From: an uncultured Lachnospiraceae bacterium
GTDB lineage: Bacteria; Bacillota; Clostridia; Lachnospirales; Lachnospiraceae
Direction of reading: 5' to 3'
Assembly (NCBI GenBank): GCA_902786205.1
Contig: CADABQ010000008.1
Location: 76,322 to 140,321, forward strand
Length of the DNA: 64,000 nucleotides
Both the position numbers and the translations under genes were made by a program. The notes beneath the pieces were generated by a model. That model did no database searches, was not told the DNA's origin, and worked only from the letters and a program-made list of their open reading frames with translations. Numbering within the stretch: the first letter of the stretch is position 1; every line of letters starts with the position of its first letter. Shown piece after piece: positions 34,844-44,093 of the stretch.

Positions 34844-36598
34844 ATGGATATTTTTAATGTGTTGTCATTGTTAGGCGGACTAGCTATGTTCCTATACGGT
34901 ATGAACGTCATGGGAGACAGTTTGGCAAAAACAGCAGGAAGTAAATTAGAACGCATTTTAGAGAAGCTTACATCCACACCCATAAAAGGTGTTTTGTTAG
35001 GTGCTGCTGTAACAGCAGTGATTCAGTCATCTTCAGCAACTACTGTTATGGTCGTTGGTTTTGTAAACTCTGGCATTATGAAACTGTCACAGGCAGTAGG
35101 CATCATTATGGGTGCCAATATCGGTACAACGATTACATCATGGATACTTAGTTTATCGGGAATTGAAGGTGGTAATTTCCTTACGCAGATGTTAAAACCT
35201 TCTTCGTTTTCTCCAATTTTAGCGGTAATTGGTATTGCAATGATCATGTATACAAAAAACGAAAGAAAACATGATATTGGTAATATTTTGTTAGGATTTA
35301 CGATTTTAATGTTTGGTATGGATACTATGAGTGCCTCTGTAAGTGGTTTAGCAGATGTTCCAGCTTTTACACATATTTTGACAATGTTTTCCAATCCATT
35401 GCTTGGCATGCTTGCAGGAACGGTTCTTACAGCGATTATTCAAAGTTCGTCTGCATCTGTCGGAATTTTGCAGTCTTTATGTGGTACGGGACTTACGTAC
35501 AGTGTTGCGCTCCCTATTATCATGGGACAAAATATTGGTACTTGTATTACAGCCATTATTTCAGCTATGGGTGCAAAAAAGAATGCAAAGAGAGCAGCCT
35601 GTGTACATTTATATTTTAATGTAATTGGTACGGTTGTATTTATGGCAATATTCTATTCTGTGAATCTGTTTGTACATTTTTCATTTTTAGATGGTACAGC
35701 AAGTAAAGCAGGTATTGCCGTTATCCACAGTGTATTTAATATCATCGCAACAATTTGTTTATTACCATTAGCAGGTGTCTTGGAGAAATTAGCAGTTCTT
35801 ACAATCAAAGATACAGAAGGAAAAGGACAGGCTGCACCAATTCGTATTTTGGACCCTCGTTTTTTGGAAAAACCTTCTTTTGCGGTTGCACAGTGTGTAG
35901 AAGCTTCTAGAAAGATGGCGGATTTGTCGAAAGAGGCGTTATTTATGTCAATTGATTTGTTCCAGGAGTATGATGAGGAACGAGCAAAAAGAGTGATTGA
36001 AATCGAAGAGGAAGTAGACCTTTATGATGATGAGTTAGGAAGCTATTTGGTTAAACTGAGTAGCAGACCATTGTCTCATGAGGATAATCAGACCATTTGT
36101 TCCATTTTGCATTGTATTGGTGATTTTGAACGTATATCAGATCATTCGATCAATATTATGGAAGTGGCACAAAAAATGCATGTTCAAAAAGAAAGTTTTT
36201 CAAAGAGTGCAATGGAAGAATTAAGGAATTATGGAGATGCATTAAAGGAAATTATGACACTTGCGCTTACGGCATATAAAACGGGAAGTTATGAGGTAGC
36301 TACCAAGGTGGAACCTTTAGAAGAAGTAATTGACTGTTTGCATTCAGAAGTAAAAAGCAATCATATTCGAAGACTGCAAAAAGGAAAATGTACGATTGAT
36401 GTTGGACTGGATTTAGAAGACTTGATTACGAACTATGAAAGAACAGCAGATCATTGTTCGAACATTGCCGTTAGCTTGATCCAGATAAAGGAAGATGGAT
36501 TTGAGACACATGAGTATTTAGAAACCATTAAGAAAAATGAAGATAGTGGTTTTAAAGAGATGTTTGAACAATACAAACAGAAATATATGGCACATTAA
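34844..36598 (+). CDS. Na/Pi cotransporter family protein with C-terminal PhoU domain
   Basis: A 584-aa protein. The membrane part (about 1-310) has two copies of the NptA/PNaS repeat with QSSSATTVMVVGFVN and QSSSASVGILQSL. The cytoplasmic C-terminus (about 340-580) is a PhoU-like four-helix region with CIGDFERISDHSINIME and NYERTADHCSNIAVSLI. ATG 34844 behind CAGGAG is chosen over the upstream frame at 34796. It imports or exports phosphate with Na+, and in this cluster adds a second phosphate route. Bacterial homologues are often called YjbB. Confidence 0.9.
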   Translation: MDIFNVLSLLGGLAMFLYGMNVMGDSLAKTAGSKLERILEKLTSTPIKGVLLGAAVTAVIQSSSATTVMVVGFVNSGIMKLSQAVGIIMGANIGTTITSWILSLSGIEGGNFLTQMLKPSSFSPILAVIGIAMIMYTKNERKHDIGNILLGFTILMFGMDTMSASVSGLADVPAFTHILTMFSNPLLGMLAGTVLTAIIQSSSASVGILQSLCGTGLTYSVALPIIMGQNIGTCITAIISAMGAKKNAKRAACVHLYFNVIGTVVFMAIFYSVNLFVHFSFLDGTASKAGIAVIHSVFNIIATICLLPLAGVLEKLAVLTIKDTEGKGQAAPIRILDPRFLEKPSFAVAQCVEASRKMADLSKEALFMSIDLFQEYDEERAKRVIEIEEEVDLYDDELGSYLVKLSSRPLSHEDNQTICSILHCIGDFERISDHSINIMEVAQKMHVQKESFSKSAMEELRNYGDALKEIMTLALTAYKTGSYEVATKVEPLEEVIDCLHSEVKSNHIRRLQKGKCTIDVGLDLEDLITNYERTADHCSNIAVSLIQIKEDGFETHEYLETIKKNEDSGFKEMFEQYKQKYMAH

Positions 36599-36600
36599 AA

Positions 36601-36645
36601 CAAAAATCCTATTACAAAGATGTAACTGTAATAGGATTTTGTTTT
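36601..36645 (+). terminator. Terminator after the Na/Pi cotransporter
   Basis: A 15-bp or longer stem (arms from 36602 and to 36645, AAAATCCTATTACA pairing with TGTAATAGGATTTT) with a T-rich 3' side directly after the stop codon. Confidence 0.85.
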
Positions 36646-36694
36646 ACCTAGGATGAAAGTGTTTATAAAAATATGAGGAAAAGAGGAGAGTAAA

Positions 36695-37369
36695 ATGGAA
36701 CTTTTGATTTATATTGTGGAAGATGATAATAATATTTGTGAGATTGAATCCTATGCATTAAAGAATAGTGGATATCAAGTGCAGGAGTTTTCGAATGCAG
36801 GAGATTTTTATAAACGGTTACAGGTGAAAAAGCCGGATTTAATTTTGCTGGATATTATGTTACCGGATGAGGATGGTCTTACGATTGTAAAAAAGCTGAG
36901 AGATAAAGTAGAAACCAGAGAAATTCCAATCATTTTGGTGACGGCTAAAACATCGGAAATTGATAAAGTGAAAGGGCTTGATATGGGGGCGGATGATTAT
37001 CTTACAAAGCCATTTGGTGTTATGGAACTTATTTCCAGAGTAAAGGCATTGCTTAGACGTAGCAATCGTATACAATCGGATAAAATTTTAGAACATGGAA
37101 GAATTACAATGAATACAGAGCAACATATGTTGTATGTAGATGGTGCAGAGGTGGAACTTACTTATAAAGAATATGAATTATGCAAATTATTTTTGCAAAA
37201 TGTAGGTGTAGTTCTTCCAAGATTAACGATTATGAATCGAGTGTGGGGAACGGATTATGAGGGAGAATCCAGAACATTGGATATGCATATAAAGACTTTA
37301 CGAAGAAAACTCGGAGAAGATGGGAAGTGCATAAAAACAGTAAGAAATGTTGGATACAGGATGGAGTAA
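36695..37369 (+). CDS. phoB: OmpR-family response regulator, PhoB/PhoP-like
   Basis: A 224-aa regulator. The receiver has Asp53 in LILLDIMLPDEDG, the switch threonine in LVTAKTSE and Lys in DYLTKPFG. The winged-helix DNA-binding domain (about 125-222) ends RTLDMHIKTLRRKLGEDGK and TVRNVGYRME. It is next to a PhoR-like kinase and the phosphate genes, so it probably binds the Pho boxes at 24467 and 33060. The symbol is by context; the OmpR family has many members. Confidence 0.82.
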   Translation: MELLIYIVEDDNNICEIESYALKNSGYQVQEFSNAGDFYKRLQVKKPDLILLDIMLPDEDGLTIVKKLRDKVETREIPIILVTAKTSEIDKVKGLDMGADDYLTKPFGVMELISRVKALLRRSNRIQSDKILEHGRITMNTEQHMLYVDGAEVELTYKEYELCKLFLQNVGVVLPRLTIMNRVWGTDYEGESRTLDMHIKTLRRKLGEDGKCIKTVRNVGYRME

Positions 37370-37408
37370 GAGAAATGTTAAAAATACATATAAGGGTGGA
37401 AAGACAAA

Positions 37409-38734
37409 ATGAAAAATAGTATGAAAAGGAAAATAAACATTCAGTTTATACGTATTATTGTATTGTGTATTGCTGCTATCCTATTGTTGTTTACCGGATT
37501 GTTCTATCAATTATTTCAAAAAGAAGTCATGGATGATCTAAGAGTTTGTGCATTGCAGCTTAAAACGGTAAAAATAGAGGAACAGAAGGATATGCAAAAG
37601 GCTACAACAGGTGGGTTGCGTGTAACCGTTGTGAGAAAGGATGGAAGCGTCTTATTTGACAATATCACAGATCCGTTGAAAATGGCAAATCACAGTAAAA
37701 GACCAGAGATAGAAGCAGCATTTCAGGATGGGGAAGGAAAGGCTGTCCGAAAGTCCGAAACATTAAATAAAAGTACCTTTTATTATGCCATTTTACTGGA
37801 AGATGGAAATGTTCTTCGTGTGTCAAAGGAGGCTGGAAATGTCTGGAATATTATTTTTTATGCATTGCCATTTATTATTGAAATGACAGTTCTTATTTTG
37901 CTTGCAACTGTAATTGTTTCGCACTATTTGACCAAAAGCATTGTAAAACCAATTGAGCAGGCAGCGCAGGATATGGAACATTTAGGTGTAGTGAATATTT
38001 ATGAGGAATTGCGACCTTTTATTGAAATGATACAAACCCAACATCGAGATATTGTACAAAATGTTCAGGTTAGACAAGAATTTACGGCTAATGTATCCCA
38101 TGAATTAAAAACACCATTGACAGCTATTTCTGGATACGCAGAGTTGATTGAAAATGGAATGGCATCAGAAGCAGATATCACTCGTTTTGCCAAAGAAATC
38201 CATCGAAATTCCAATCGATTATTAACCTTGATCAATGATATTATTCGGTTGTCGCAATTAGATGTGGTGGAGAATGAATTGGAAAAGGAACCGGTTGATA
38301 TTTGTCAGGTAGGGCAATGTATGGTAGATATGTTACAATTTACTGCGGAAAAATATCAGGTTTCTGTTCATTATGAAGGAGAACCGGTAATAATGGATGC
38401 AAATCGTACTATGATGGAAGAATTGATTTATAATCTTACAGATAATGCCATTCGATACAACAAGCCAAATGGGGAAGTTTTTGTAACTATAAAGAAGGAG
38501 GAAAAAGGTGCCAGTATCACAGTAAAGGATACGGGGATAGGAATAACAAAGGAAAATCAAGAACGTATTTTTGAACGGTTCTTTCGAGTAGATAAAAGTC
38601 ATTCTCGTGAAACTGGAGGAACTGGTTTAGGACTTGCGATTGTAAAGCATATTATTGTACAACACAAGGCAAAATTGGATTTGGATAGTGAGCCGGGAGT
38701 GGGAACAACGATTACCGTACATTTTCAAGAATAG
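37409..38734 (+). CDS. phoR: Sensor histidine kinase, PhoR-like
   Basis: A 441-aa membrane kinase. It has a first membrane segment near residues 15-35, an extracytoplasmic region with DGSVLFDNITDP, a second segment near 150-172, then a linker. The phospho-acceptor His231 is in TANVSHELKTPLTAISGYAE, and the ATP site has NLTDNAIRYNKPNG, DTGIGI and GTGLGLAIVKH. It lies 39 bp downstream of the phoB-like gene. Phosphate sensing is inferred from context together with PhoU and Pst. Confidence 0.82.
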   Translation: MKNSMKRKINIQFIRIIVLCIAAILLLFTGLFYQLFQKEVMDDLRVCALQLKTVKIEEQKDMQKATTGGLRVTVVRKDGSVLFDNITDPLKMANHSKRPEIEAAFQDGEGKAVRKSETLNKSTFYYAILLEDGNVLRVSKEAGNVWNIIFYALPFIIEMTVLILLATVIVSHYLTKSIVKPIEQAAQDMEHLGVVNIYEELRPFIEMIQTQHRDIVQNVQVRQEFTANVSHELKTPLTAISGYAELIENGMASEADITRFAKEIHRNSNRLLTLINDIIRLSQLDVVENELEKEPVDICQVGQCMVDMLQFTAEKYQVSVHYEGEPVIMDANRTMMEELIYNLTDNAIRYNKPNGEVFVTIKKEEKGASITVKDTGIGITKENQERIFERFFRVDKSHSRETGGTGLGLAIVKHIIVQHKAKLDLDSEPGVGTTITVHFQE

Positions 38735-38763
38735 TTGTTGTTAGAAACCTAGTAAGAACTTTA

Positions 38764-38792
38764 TTGACGGAAAGAAAGAATAGTGTTAAAAT
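38764..38792 (+). promoter_or_regulatory. Sigma-A promoter of queFC with long leader
   Basis: TTGACG (38764-38769), a 17-base spacer and TAAAAT (38787-38792). The transcript would have a leader of about 125 bases before queF. A preQ1-type riboswitch would fit the gene set, but its consensus is not recognised in the leader. Confidence 0.7.
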
Positions 38793-38925
38793 CACATGGA
38801 TAGAATTGTGACGGATCAGCTAATAGGATATTGCAACCTGTTTGGTATGTTTGGGAAGCTTATGTTTTGACTGAATGGTTACTAAAAAATTACTTTTACA
38901 TTTTCAGGGAAAGGAATTGTAGGAT

Positions 38926-39411
38926 ATGAGTCAACAGACAAAAGATTTAACACTTTTAGGAAATCAAAATGTAGCCTATGCACAGGATTATGCACCTGAG
39001 GTATTAGAGACATTTGAAAATAAACATCAGGATAATGATTATTTTGTGAAATTTAACTGTCCGGAATTTACCAGTTTATGTCCGATTACGGGACAACCGG
39101 ATTTTGCGACTATTTATATTTCTTATGTTCCAGATGTAAAAATGGTAGAGAGCAAGTCACTTAAACTTTATTTATTTAGTTTCCGTAATCATGGGGATTT
39201 TCATGAGGATTGTGTCAATATTATTATGAAAGATTTGATTCAATTGATGAATCCGAAATATATTGAAGTTTTGGGAAAGTTTTTGCCTAGAGGTGGTATT
39301 TCTATTGATCCATATTGTAATTATGGACGTCCTGGTACCAAATGGGAACAGGTAGCTTGGGAACGGTTATCCAAGCATGATTTATCACCAGAGATGATTA
39401 ACAACCGATAG
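38926..39411 (+). CDS. queF: NADPH-dependent 7-cyano-7-deazaguanine (preQ0) reductase, QueF
   Basis: A 161-aa type I (short) QueF of the tunnelling fold that reduces preQ0 nitrile to preQ1 for queuosine in tRNA. The nucleophile is Cys52 in [14 protein letters not shown], the NADPH/QueF motif is [20 protein letters not shown], and [11 protein letters not shown] follows. The gene is 12 bp before queC. queD and queE are not in the window. Confidence 0.95.
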   Translation: MSQQTKDLTLLGNQNVAYAQDYAPEVLETFENKHQDNDYFVKFNCPEFTSLCPITGQPDFATIYISYVPDVKMVESKSLKLYLFSFRNHGDFHEDCVNIIMKDLIQLMNPKYIEVLGKFLPRGGISIDPYCNYGRPGTKWEQVAWERLSKHDLSPEMINNR

Positions 39412-39423
39412 GAGGAACGGCGG

Positions 39424-40101
39424 ATGAAAGCATTAGTATTATCCAGTGGAGGCGTTGACAGTACCACTTGTCTTGGAATGGCAGTGGAAAAGTATGGAGC
39501 TGAAAATGTATTGTCATTATCCATTGCATATGGACAAAAGCACGACAAAGAAATTCTTGCTTCTGATAAGGTTGCAAAATATTATAAAGTAGAACATATT
39601 CATATGGATTTGGAGAAGATTTTTACCTATAGTGATTGTTCTTTGCTAAAACATTCCGATAAAGAAATCTTAAAAGAAAGTTATGAGGAACAATTGAAGC
39701 ATACAGATGGAAACCCGGTAGGTACTTATGTTCCGTTCCGAAACGGTTTATTCTTATCAACAGCGGCAAGTATCGCACTTTCGAAAGGATGTAGTGTGAT
39801 TTATTATGGTGCACATAGAGATGATGCGGCAGGAAATGCATATCCAGACTGTAGCAAAGAATTTGAAGATGCAATGAATGAAGCCATTTATCAGGGAAGT
39901 GGAAAGCAGTTGCATTTGGAGGCTCCATTTATTGGTTGGACAAAAGCAGAAATTGTAAAAAAAGGATTGGAATTGAAAGTCCCATATGAACTTACTTGGA
40001 GTTGTTATGAAGGTGGAGAAAAGCCTTGTGGTAAATGTGGAACTTGTCAGGATAGAGCCAAAGCCTTTGCTTTGAACGGAGTAGAGGACCCAGCATTATA
40101 G
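39424..40101 (+). CDS. queC: 7-cyano-7-deazaguanine synthase, QueC
   Basis: A 225-aa ATP-dependent enzyme that turns 7-carboxy-7-deazaguanine into preQ0. The PP-loop LSSGGVDSTTCL (residues 6-17) binds ATP. The C-terminal zinc cysteines appear in SCYEGGEKPCGKCGTCQDRA. VPFRNGLFLSTAASIA is typical. AGGAGG lies before ATG 39424. Co-transcribed with queF. Confidence 0.95.
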   Translation: MKALVLSSGGVDSTTCLGMAVEKYGAENVLSLSIAYGQKHDKEILASDKVAKYYKVEHIHMDLEKIFTYSDCSLLKHSDKEILKESYEEQLKHTDGNPVGTYVPFRNGLFLSTAASIALSKGCSVIYYGAHRDDAAGNAYPDCSKEFEDAMNEAIYQGSGKQLHLEAPFIGWTKAEIVKKGLELKVPYELTWSCYEGGEKPCGKCGTCQDRAKAFALNGVEDPAL

Positions 40102-40442
40102 AGAGTCATATGTTACTGTTTATGGTAACAATAATATAATAGGTGATAGCGAAAAGGAATTTATAAAAGGACTAGAAAATCCGATTGACTTTAACATTTT
40201 GGCGATTATCTAATAATAGTAGGAGGTCAGCTCGTGAAGAAATGGAGTTTGTAAAAAGCAGACTGTGTTGAAAAACGGGAGGGCTTCCTTTTGTATGTTA
40301 GTTGCTGTTCAGTGAATGATTATTGGCATTACAACTCGTGAAACAAGATTATGGGATTAAGTAAGTGACATTGCATGTGTTCCGTTAAATTAAGAAAAAT
40401 TATGTGGAAAATTTTATTAAAATTAGATAAAAAGGAGAAAAA
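40102..40442. other. 341-bp intergenic region before rlmD
   Basis: A small TGTTAC/GTAACA hairpin lies near 40113-40132. A possible weak promoter is TTGACT (40188) with A/T-rich -10 candidates near 40208. AGGAGG near 40220 is followed by a 6-codon frame starting GTG (KKWSL), which may be chance. No larger gene is seen. Confidence 0.4.
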
Positions 40443-42032
40443 ATGGAATCACGGAAAAGAGAAGTACAAAATAAAAAAAAGAAGTATGTTAAGTCGCAAG
40501 ATAAGAAAAATAAAACAGTAGTGAAAAACTCGAAACAGGGAGATTTCAAAGGAAAATCAAATACAAGAAAAAATAATGCAAAAAATACTTTTGCAAAAAA
40601 TCAAAAAATGTTCCATGGGAGAGAAAAAGAACAGGGAAAAGAAAAAAATGTGGCAGGGTGCAAACTTGCAAAAAAGTGTGGTGCTTGTACTTACCAGGGA
40701 ATGCATTATGAAAAGCAGTTGAAAGAAAAACAAAAACAGGTGGAAAAACTTCTTGGCAAATTTGGAAAGGTACAACCGATTGTAGGTATGAAAGAGCCAT
40801 ATCATTATCGAAATAAAGTACATGCTGTATTTGACCGTGAACGAAACGGTGCAATTATTTCGGGAATCTATCAAGCAGAGAGTCATAAGGTAGTTCGGGT
40901 CGATTCCTGTGAGATTGAAGATCAGAAAGCAGATGAAATTATTGTATCCATTCGAAATTTGTTAAAATCATTCAAAATCAAAACATATGATGAGGATACG
41001 GGTTATGGCTTGTTACGTCATGTTTTAGTCCGAGTCGGAAAACATAGTGGTGAGATTATGGTTGTATTGGTATTAGGTTCGCCAATCTTACCATCAAAAA
41101 ACAATTTTGTAAAAGCATTGCGAAAACTACATCCAGAGATTACAACTATTGTTTTAAATGTCAATAATCAGAAAACCAGTATGGTACTGGGAGAAAAAGA
41201 AACTGTACTTTACGGAAAGGGATATATAGAAGATACCCTTTGTGATTCTATTTTCCGCATATCCTCTAAATCTTTTTATCAAATTAATGTGGAGCAGACA
41301 GAACGTTTATATAAAAAAGCCATTGCATTGGCGGCACTTACTGGAAAAGAACGAGTAATTGATGCCTACTGTGGCATTGGAACAATTGGCATGATTGCCA
41401 GCTCTCATGCAAAAGAAGTCATAGGAGTAGAACTAAATAAAGACGCAGTAAAAGACGCAATATATAATGTAAAGCGAAATCAGGTGAAAAACATCCGTTT
41501 TTATCAAAACGATGCAGGAAAATTTATGGTAGAAATGGCGCAACAGGGAGAAAAGGCAGATGTGGTGCTAATGGATCCGCCAAGAGCAGGAAGCACCGAA
41601 GAATTTATAGACTCCGTAGCTACACTAAATCCAAGTCGAGTGGTTTATATTTCTTGCAATCCTGAAACACAGGCAAGAGATTTAAAATATTTTAAAACAA
41701 AGGGGTATGTAGTAAAAGAAATCTGTCCATTTGACTTATTCCCTTGGACTGGACATGTGGAGACGGTTGTTCTTTTGTCCCAACAAAAACCAGATGACAC
41801 GATAGAGATCGACTTAGACCTGGACGAGCTGGATGCTACCAGTGCCGAGTTGAAAGCAACCTATGGCTTTAAGGTTTCAAATTTATATATTTCTCAGGTA
41901 AAACGCAAATGTGGAATTGAAGTGGGAGAAAACTATAATCTTCCAAAATCAGAAAATGCAAAAGTTCCACAATGCCCGAAAGAGAAGGAAGAAGCTATCA
42001 AGGCTGCCCTGAAATATTTTGCGATGATCTAA
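40443..42032 (+). CDS. rlmD: 23S rRNA (uracil-C5)-methyltransferase RlmD/RumA with element-encoded C-terminal tail
   Basis: A 529-aa SAM-dependent tRNA/rRNA uracil methyltransferase. Residues 1-75 are a Lys/Asn-rich basic extension. Fe-S cysteines follow in GCKLAKKCGACTYQG, with a further Cys in VDSCEIED. The SAM motif is VIDAYCGIGTIGM, then VLMDPPRAGS, and the nucleophile is Cys405 in YISCNPETQARDL. The host part ends at HVETVVLLS. The last ~88 residues (from QQKPDD to YFAMI) come from the inserted mobile element. Without it the gene would end ETVVLLSKKH, about 449 aa in total (see 61843-61875). Confidence 0.9.
   Translation: MESRKREVQNKKKKYVKSQDKKNKTVVKNSKQGDFKGKSNTRKNNAKNTFAKNQKMFHGREKEQGKEKNVAGCKLAKKCGACTYQGMHYEKQLKEKQKQVEKLLGKFGKVQPIVGMKEPYHYRNKVHAVFDRERNGAIISGIYQAESHKVVRVDSCEIEDQKADEIIVSIRNLLKSFKIKTYDEDTGYGLLRHVLVRVGKHSGEIMVVLVLGSPILPSKNNFVKALRKLHPEITTIVLNVNNQKTSMVLGEKETVLYGKGYIEDTLCDSIFRISSKSFYQINVEQTERLYKKAIALAALTGKERVIDAYCGIGTIGMIASSHAKEVIGVELNKDAVKDAIYNVKRNQVKNIRFYQNDAGKFMVEMAQQGEKADVVLMDPPRAGSTEEFIDSVATLNPSRVVYISCNPETQARDLKYFKTKGYVVKEICPFDLFPWTGHVETVVLLSQQKPDDTIEIDLDLDELDATSAELKATYGFKVSNLYISQVKRKCGIEVGENYNLPKSENAKVPQCPKEKEEAIKAALKYFAMI
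41760..41770 (+). repeat. Left attachment core (attL)
   Basis: GAGACGGTTGT, identical to 61843-61853, inside rumA codons for ETVV. It includes GA dinucleotides of the kind used as crossover by TnpX-like recombinases. The exact crossover base cannot be fixed. Confidence 0.8.
41775..41787 (+). repeat. Left end inverted motif, probable recombinase site
   Basis: TTGTCCCAACAAA is the exact reverse complement of 61817-61829 near the right end. It lies 4 bases inside the left core. GTTGGGACAA and a near copy also occur upstream of the recombinase gene (60154, 60131). Confidence 0.65.
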
Positions 42033-42063
42033 GGACATCGCTGATTTCAAGGAGGAATAACAC

Positions 42064-42435
42064 ATGAAAAGCACATTTGAAAAAATGGGTGGAACCTACA
42101 CACTTGGCGCAGACGGAATTTACTATCCGAATCTTGTCAGTACAGATGAAGAACCGCATTATGGGAAATATGGAATGATGCGGAAAGCATATCTGAAAGA
42201 GCATCGTCCGGCAATGTATTCACTGTATATGTTGGAAGACAGACTGGTGGAACATCTGAATCTTGTGGACGATGAAGCACAGGAGAGAATGGATATTCAG
42301 GTGCGTCAGATGATGGAGAGGCAAGGCGTTACGGAAGAATTGAAAGCTCATGATCAGATGGAATGGGTCAGAGCGGTAAACAATATCCGGAATGCTGCAG
42401 AAGAGATTGTGTTAAATGAATTGATTTACAGGTAA
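42064..42435 (+). CDS. tnpV: TnpV family transposon-encoded protein
   Basis: A 123-aa protein matching the TnpV family seen in Tn4451/Tn1549-type elements. TLGADGIYYPNL, KYGMMRKAYLKEHRPAMYSLY and QERMDIQVRQMMERQGVTEELKA-like segments are characteristic. It starts 31 bp after the element-extended rumA stop with AAGGAGGA before ATG. Function is not established; it may be accessory to excision or regulation. Confidence 0.85.
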   Translation: MKSTFEKMGGTYTLGADGIYYPNLVSTDEEPHYGKYGMMRKAYLKEHRPAMYSLYMLEDRLVEHLNLVDDEAQERMDIQVRQMMERQGVTEELKAHDQMEWVRAVNNIRNAAEEIVLNELIYR

Positions 42436-42441
42436 ACAAAG

Positions 42442-42485
42442 AGCTGAACAGGTAGGAAGAAAAATCCTATTTGTTCAGCTTTTGT
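42442..42485 (+). terminator. Terminator after tnpV
   Basis: AGCTGAACA (42442-42450) pairs with TGTTCAGCT (42472-42480), with an inner AGGA/TCCT pairing, followed by TTTTG. Confidence 0.75.
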
Positions 42486-42513
42486 GTTTATAAGAGTTCT
42501 AAGAAGAATCGAA

Positions 42514-42562
42514 TTACAATTCCATATCAGGTGACCTTTTCTAAGTTCCGGAAGGCTGGTTT
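42514..42562 (-). repeat. Decayed copy of the relaxase 3' end (left flank of ars cargo)
   Basis: It begins TTACAATTCCATATCA and follows 46478-46526 (the last codons of the relaxase gene, same orientation) at roughly 80% identity. The two copies flank the arsenic operon as direct repeats. A footprint of how the cargo entered the element. Confidence 0.65.
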
Positions 42563-42594
42563 TTTCGTTCATAGAAAATTTACAGTTCGATATA

Positions 42595-42623
42595 TTGACA
42601 AACATGAATGTATCTGATAGAAT
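42595..42623 (+). promoter_or_regulatory. Sigma-A promoter of the arsenic operon
   Basis: TTGACA (42595-42600), a 17-base spacer and TAGAAT (42618-42623). The start codon of arsR follows 31 bases on. The spacer with ACATGAATGT could be part of the ArsR operator. Confidence 0.8.
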
Positions 42624-42654
42624 AAGGGTAGATTTACAGGAAGGAGTGGATACT

Positions 42655-42966
42655 ATGAGTTATAAAGAAGATGTTCGTATGATTAAGGCTTTGGCAGATG
42701 AAAACAGACTTCGTATTTTGGAATGTTTGCATCATGGAGAAAAATGTGCCTGCGTTATACTTGAAGAGTTATCCATTACCCAATCAACTCTTTCTCATCA
42801 TATGAAATTGCTTTGCGACTGTGGGCTTGTCGATTCTAGAAAAGATGGGCGATGGATGCACTACTCAATTTCAGAGGAAGGGAAAAACCGTTTTAAGGAT
42901 ATGTTTTCTCATTATCTTGAAACCACTGATTCAGATGGTGTATGCAGCTGCGATAAGTGCGAATAA
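42655..42966 (+). CDS. arsR: ArsR/SmtB family arsenic-responsive repressor
   Basis: A 103-aa winged-helix repressor. It has the helix-turn-helix ITQSTLSHHMKLLCDCGLVDSRKDG, and the inducer-binding cysteine pair is probably EKCACVILEEL. Further cysteines lie at the C-terminus (VCSCDKCE). As(III) binding would release the promoter at 42595. ATG 42655 behind AAGGAG is preferred to the TTG frame start at 42595, which lies in the -35 box. First gene of the arsenic operon. Confidence 0.9.
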   Translation: MSYKEDVRMIKALADENRLRILECLHHGEKCACVILEELSITQSTLSHHMKLLCDCGLVDSRKDGRWMHYSISEEGKNRFKDMFSHYLETTDSDGVCSCDKCE

Positions 42967-42976
42967 TATATACATT

Positions 42977-42998
42977 AGGCAATCAGGTAAGATTGCCT
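42977..42998 (+). terminator. Hairpin between arsR and arsP, possible attenuator
   Basis: AGGCAATC (42977-42984) pairs with GATTGCCT (42991-42998) with a 6-base loop, followed by a short T-rich run. It probably reduces downstream expression rather than stopping it. Confidence 0.5.
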
Positions 42999-43064
42999 TT
43001 CTCTTAAAGGAATACATTGATATATGCAAATCTATAAAACTATAAAACTATAAGGAGGTCAGAT

Positions 43065-44078
43065 ATGCAATTCTTAAGTGAGTTTTGGATGTTTATTCAA
43101 GACCAAGTTCTAGGAATGAAGTGGCTTAGTACATTGATAGGACAGTTCTTAAACTTTTTTGGTCTTGATACATCTGGGAAGATTGGTGGGAGTGTTCAGT
43201 TTTTTATCTATGATGTGATAAAAATTATTTTCTTGCTCTGTGTACTGATTTTTATCATCAGTTACATCCAGAGTTTCTTTCCACCAGAAAGAACTAAGAA
43301 GATACTTGGAAGATTTCATGGAATCGGTGCAAACATCATAGCTGCATTATTAGGAACCGTTACACCGTTTTGCTCTTGTTCATCCATCCCACTATTCATT
43401 GGATTTACGAGTGCCGGATTGCCATTGGGTGTTACATTCAGTTTCTTAATTTCTTCTCCAATGGTTGATCTTGGGTCGTTAGTCTTATTGATAAGTATCT
43501 TTGGAGCAAAAGTAGCAGTGATTTATGTGGTACTAGGTTTGGTTATTGCAGTTGCAGGAGGAACACTTATCGAAAAACTTCACCTTGAAAATCAGGTAGA
43601 AGAATTTATAAGAAATGCAAAGCAAATCGATATCCCACAGGAAGAACTAGCGGTTAAAGACAGAATAAAATATGCGTGGGAGCAGGTTGTTGAAACATTT
43701 AAAAAAGTCTTCCCATATATTCTTGCCGGTGTTGGAATAGGAGCCTTTATTCACAACTGGATACCGGAAGATATTATAGTGAGATTTCTTGGTACGGGTA
43801 ATCCATTTGGTGTCATTATTGCCACAATTGTGGGGGTTCCGATGTATGCAGATATCTTTGGATGTATTCCTATTGCAGAAGCACTGCTTGCCAAAGGTGC
43901 AAGATTGGGCGTTGTGTTGTCATTTATGATGGGAGTAACCACACTGTCTCTTCCATCCATGATTATGCTGAAAAAGGCAATCAAACCAAAACTCTTAGGT
44001 CTGTTCATTGGAATCTGTACCATAGGAATTATTATTGTTGGTTATGCATTTAATGCATTTCAATATTTACTTATTTAA
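43065..44078 (+). CDS. arsP: ArsP-type permease (DUF318), organoarsenical efflux
   Basis: A 337-aa membrane protein with about eight hydrophobic segments. The conserved GTVTPFCSCSSIPLFIGFTSAG carries the cysteines needed in ArsP for trivalent methylarsenicals. A hydrophilic central loop (about 175-210) precedes the second half with GVPMYADIFGCIPIAEALL. It lies in the ars operon between arsR and a thioredoxin-like gene. Related DUF318 permeases handle other substrates, so methylarsenite export is the likely but not proven role. Confidence 0.8.
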   Translation: MQFLSEFWMFIQDQVLGMKWLSTLIGQFLNFFGLDTSGKIGGSVQFFIYDVIKIIFLLCVLIFIISYIQSFFPPERTKKILGRFHGIGANIIAALLGTVTPFCSCSSIPLFIGFTSAGLPLGVTFSFLISSPMVDLGSLVLLISIFGAKVAVIYVVLGLVIAVAGGTLIEKLHLENQVEEFIRNAKQIDIPQEELAVKDRIKYAWEQVVETFKKVFPYILAGVGIGAFIHNWIPEDIIVRFLGTGNPFGVIIATIVGVPMYADIFGCIPIAEALLAKGARLGVVLSFMMGVTTLSLPSMIMLKKAIKPKLLGLFIGICTIGIIIVGYAFNAFQYLLI

Positions 44079-44093
44079 CAGGAGGAAAAGATC

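Noticed and set aside
38793..38925. Possible preQ1 riboswitch in the queF leader
   Set aside because: The long leader and genes fit, but the preQ1-I or preQ1-II conserved segments could not be found by eye. A covariance-model scan would decide.
40232..40252. Six-codon leader peptide starting GTG after AGGAGG
   Set aside because: Too short to support, no attenuator structure or regulatory codons recognised, and far from the next gene.
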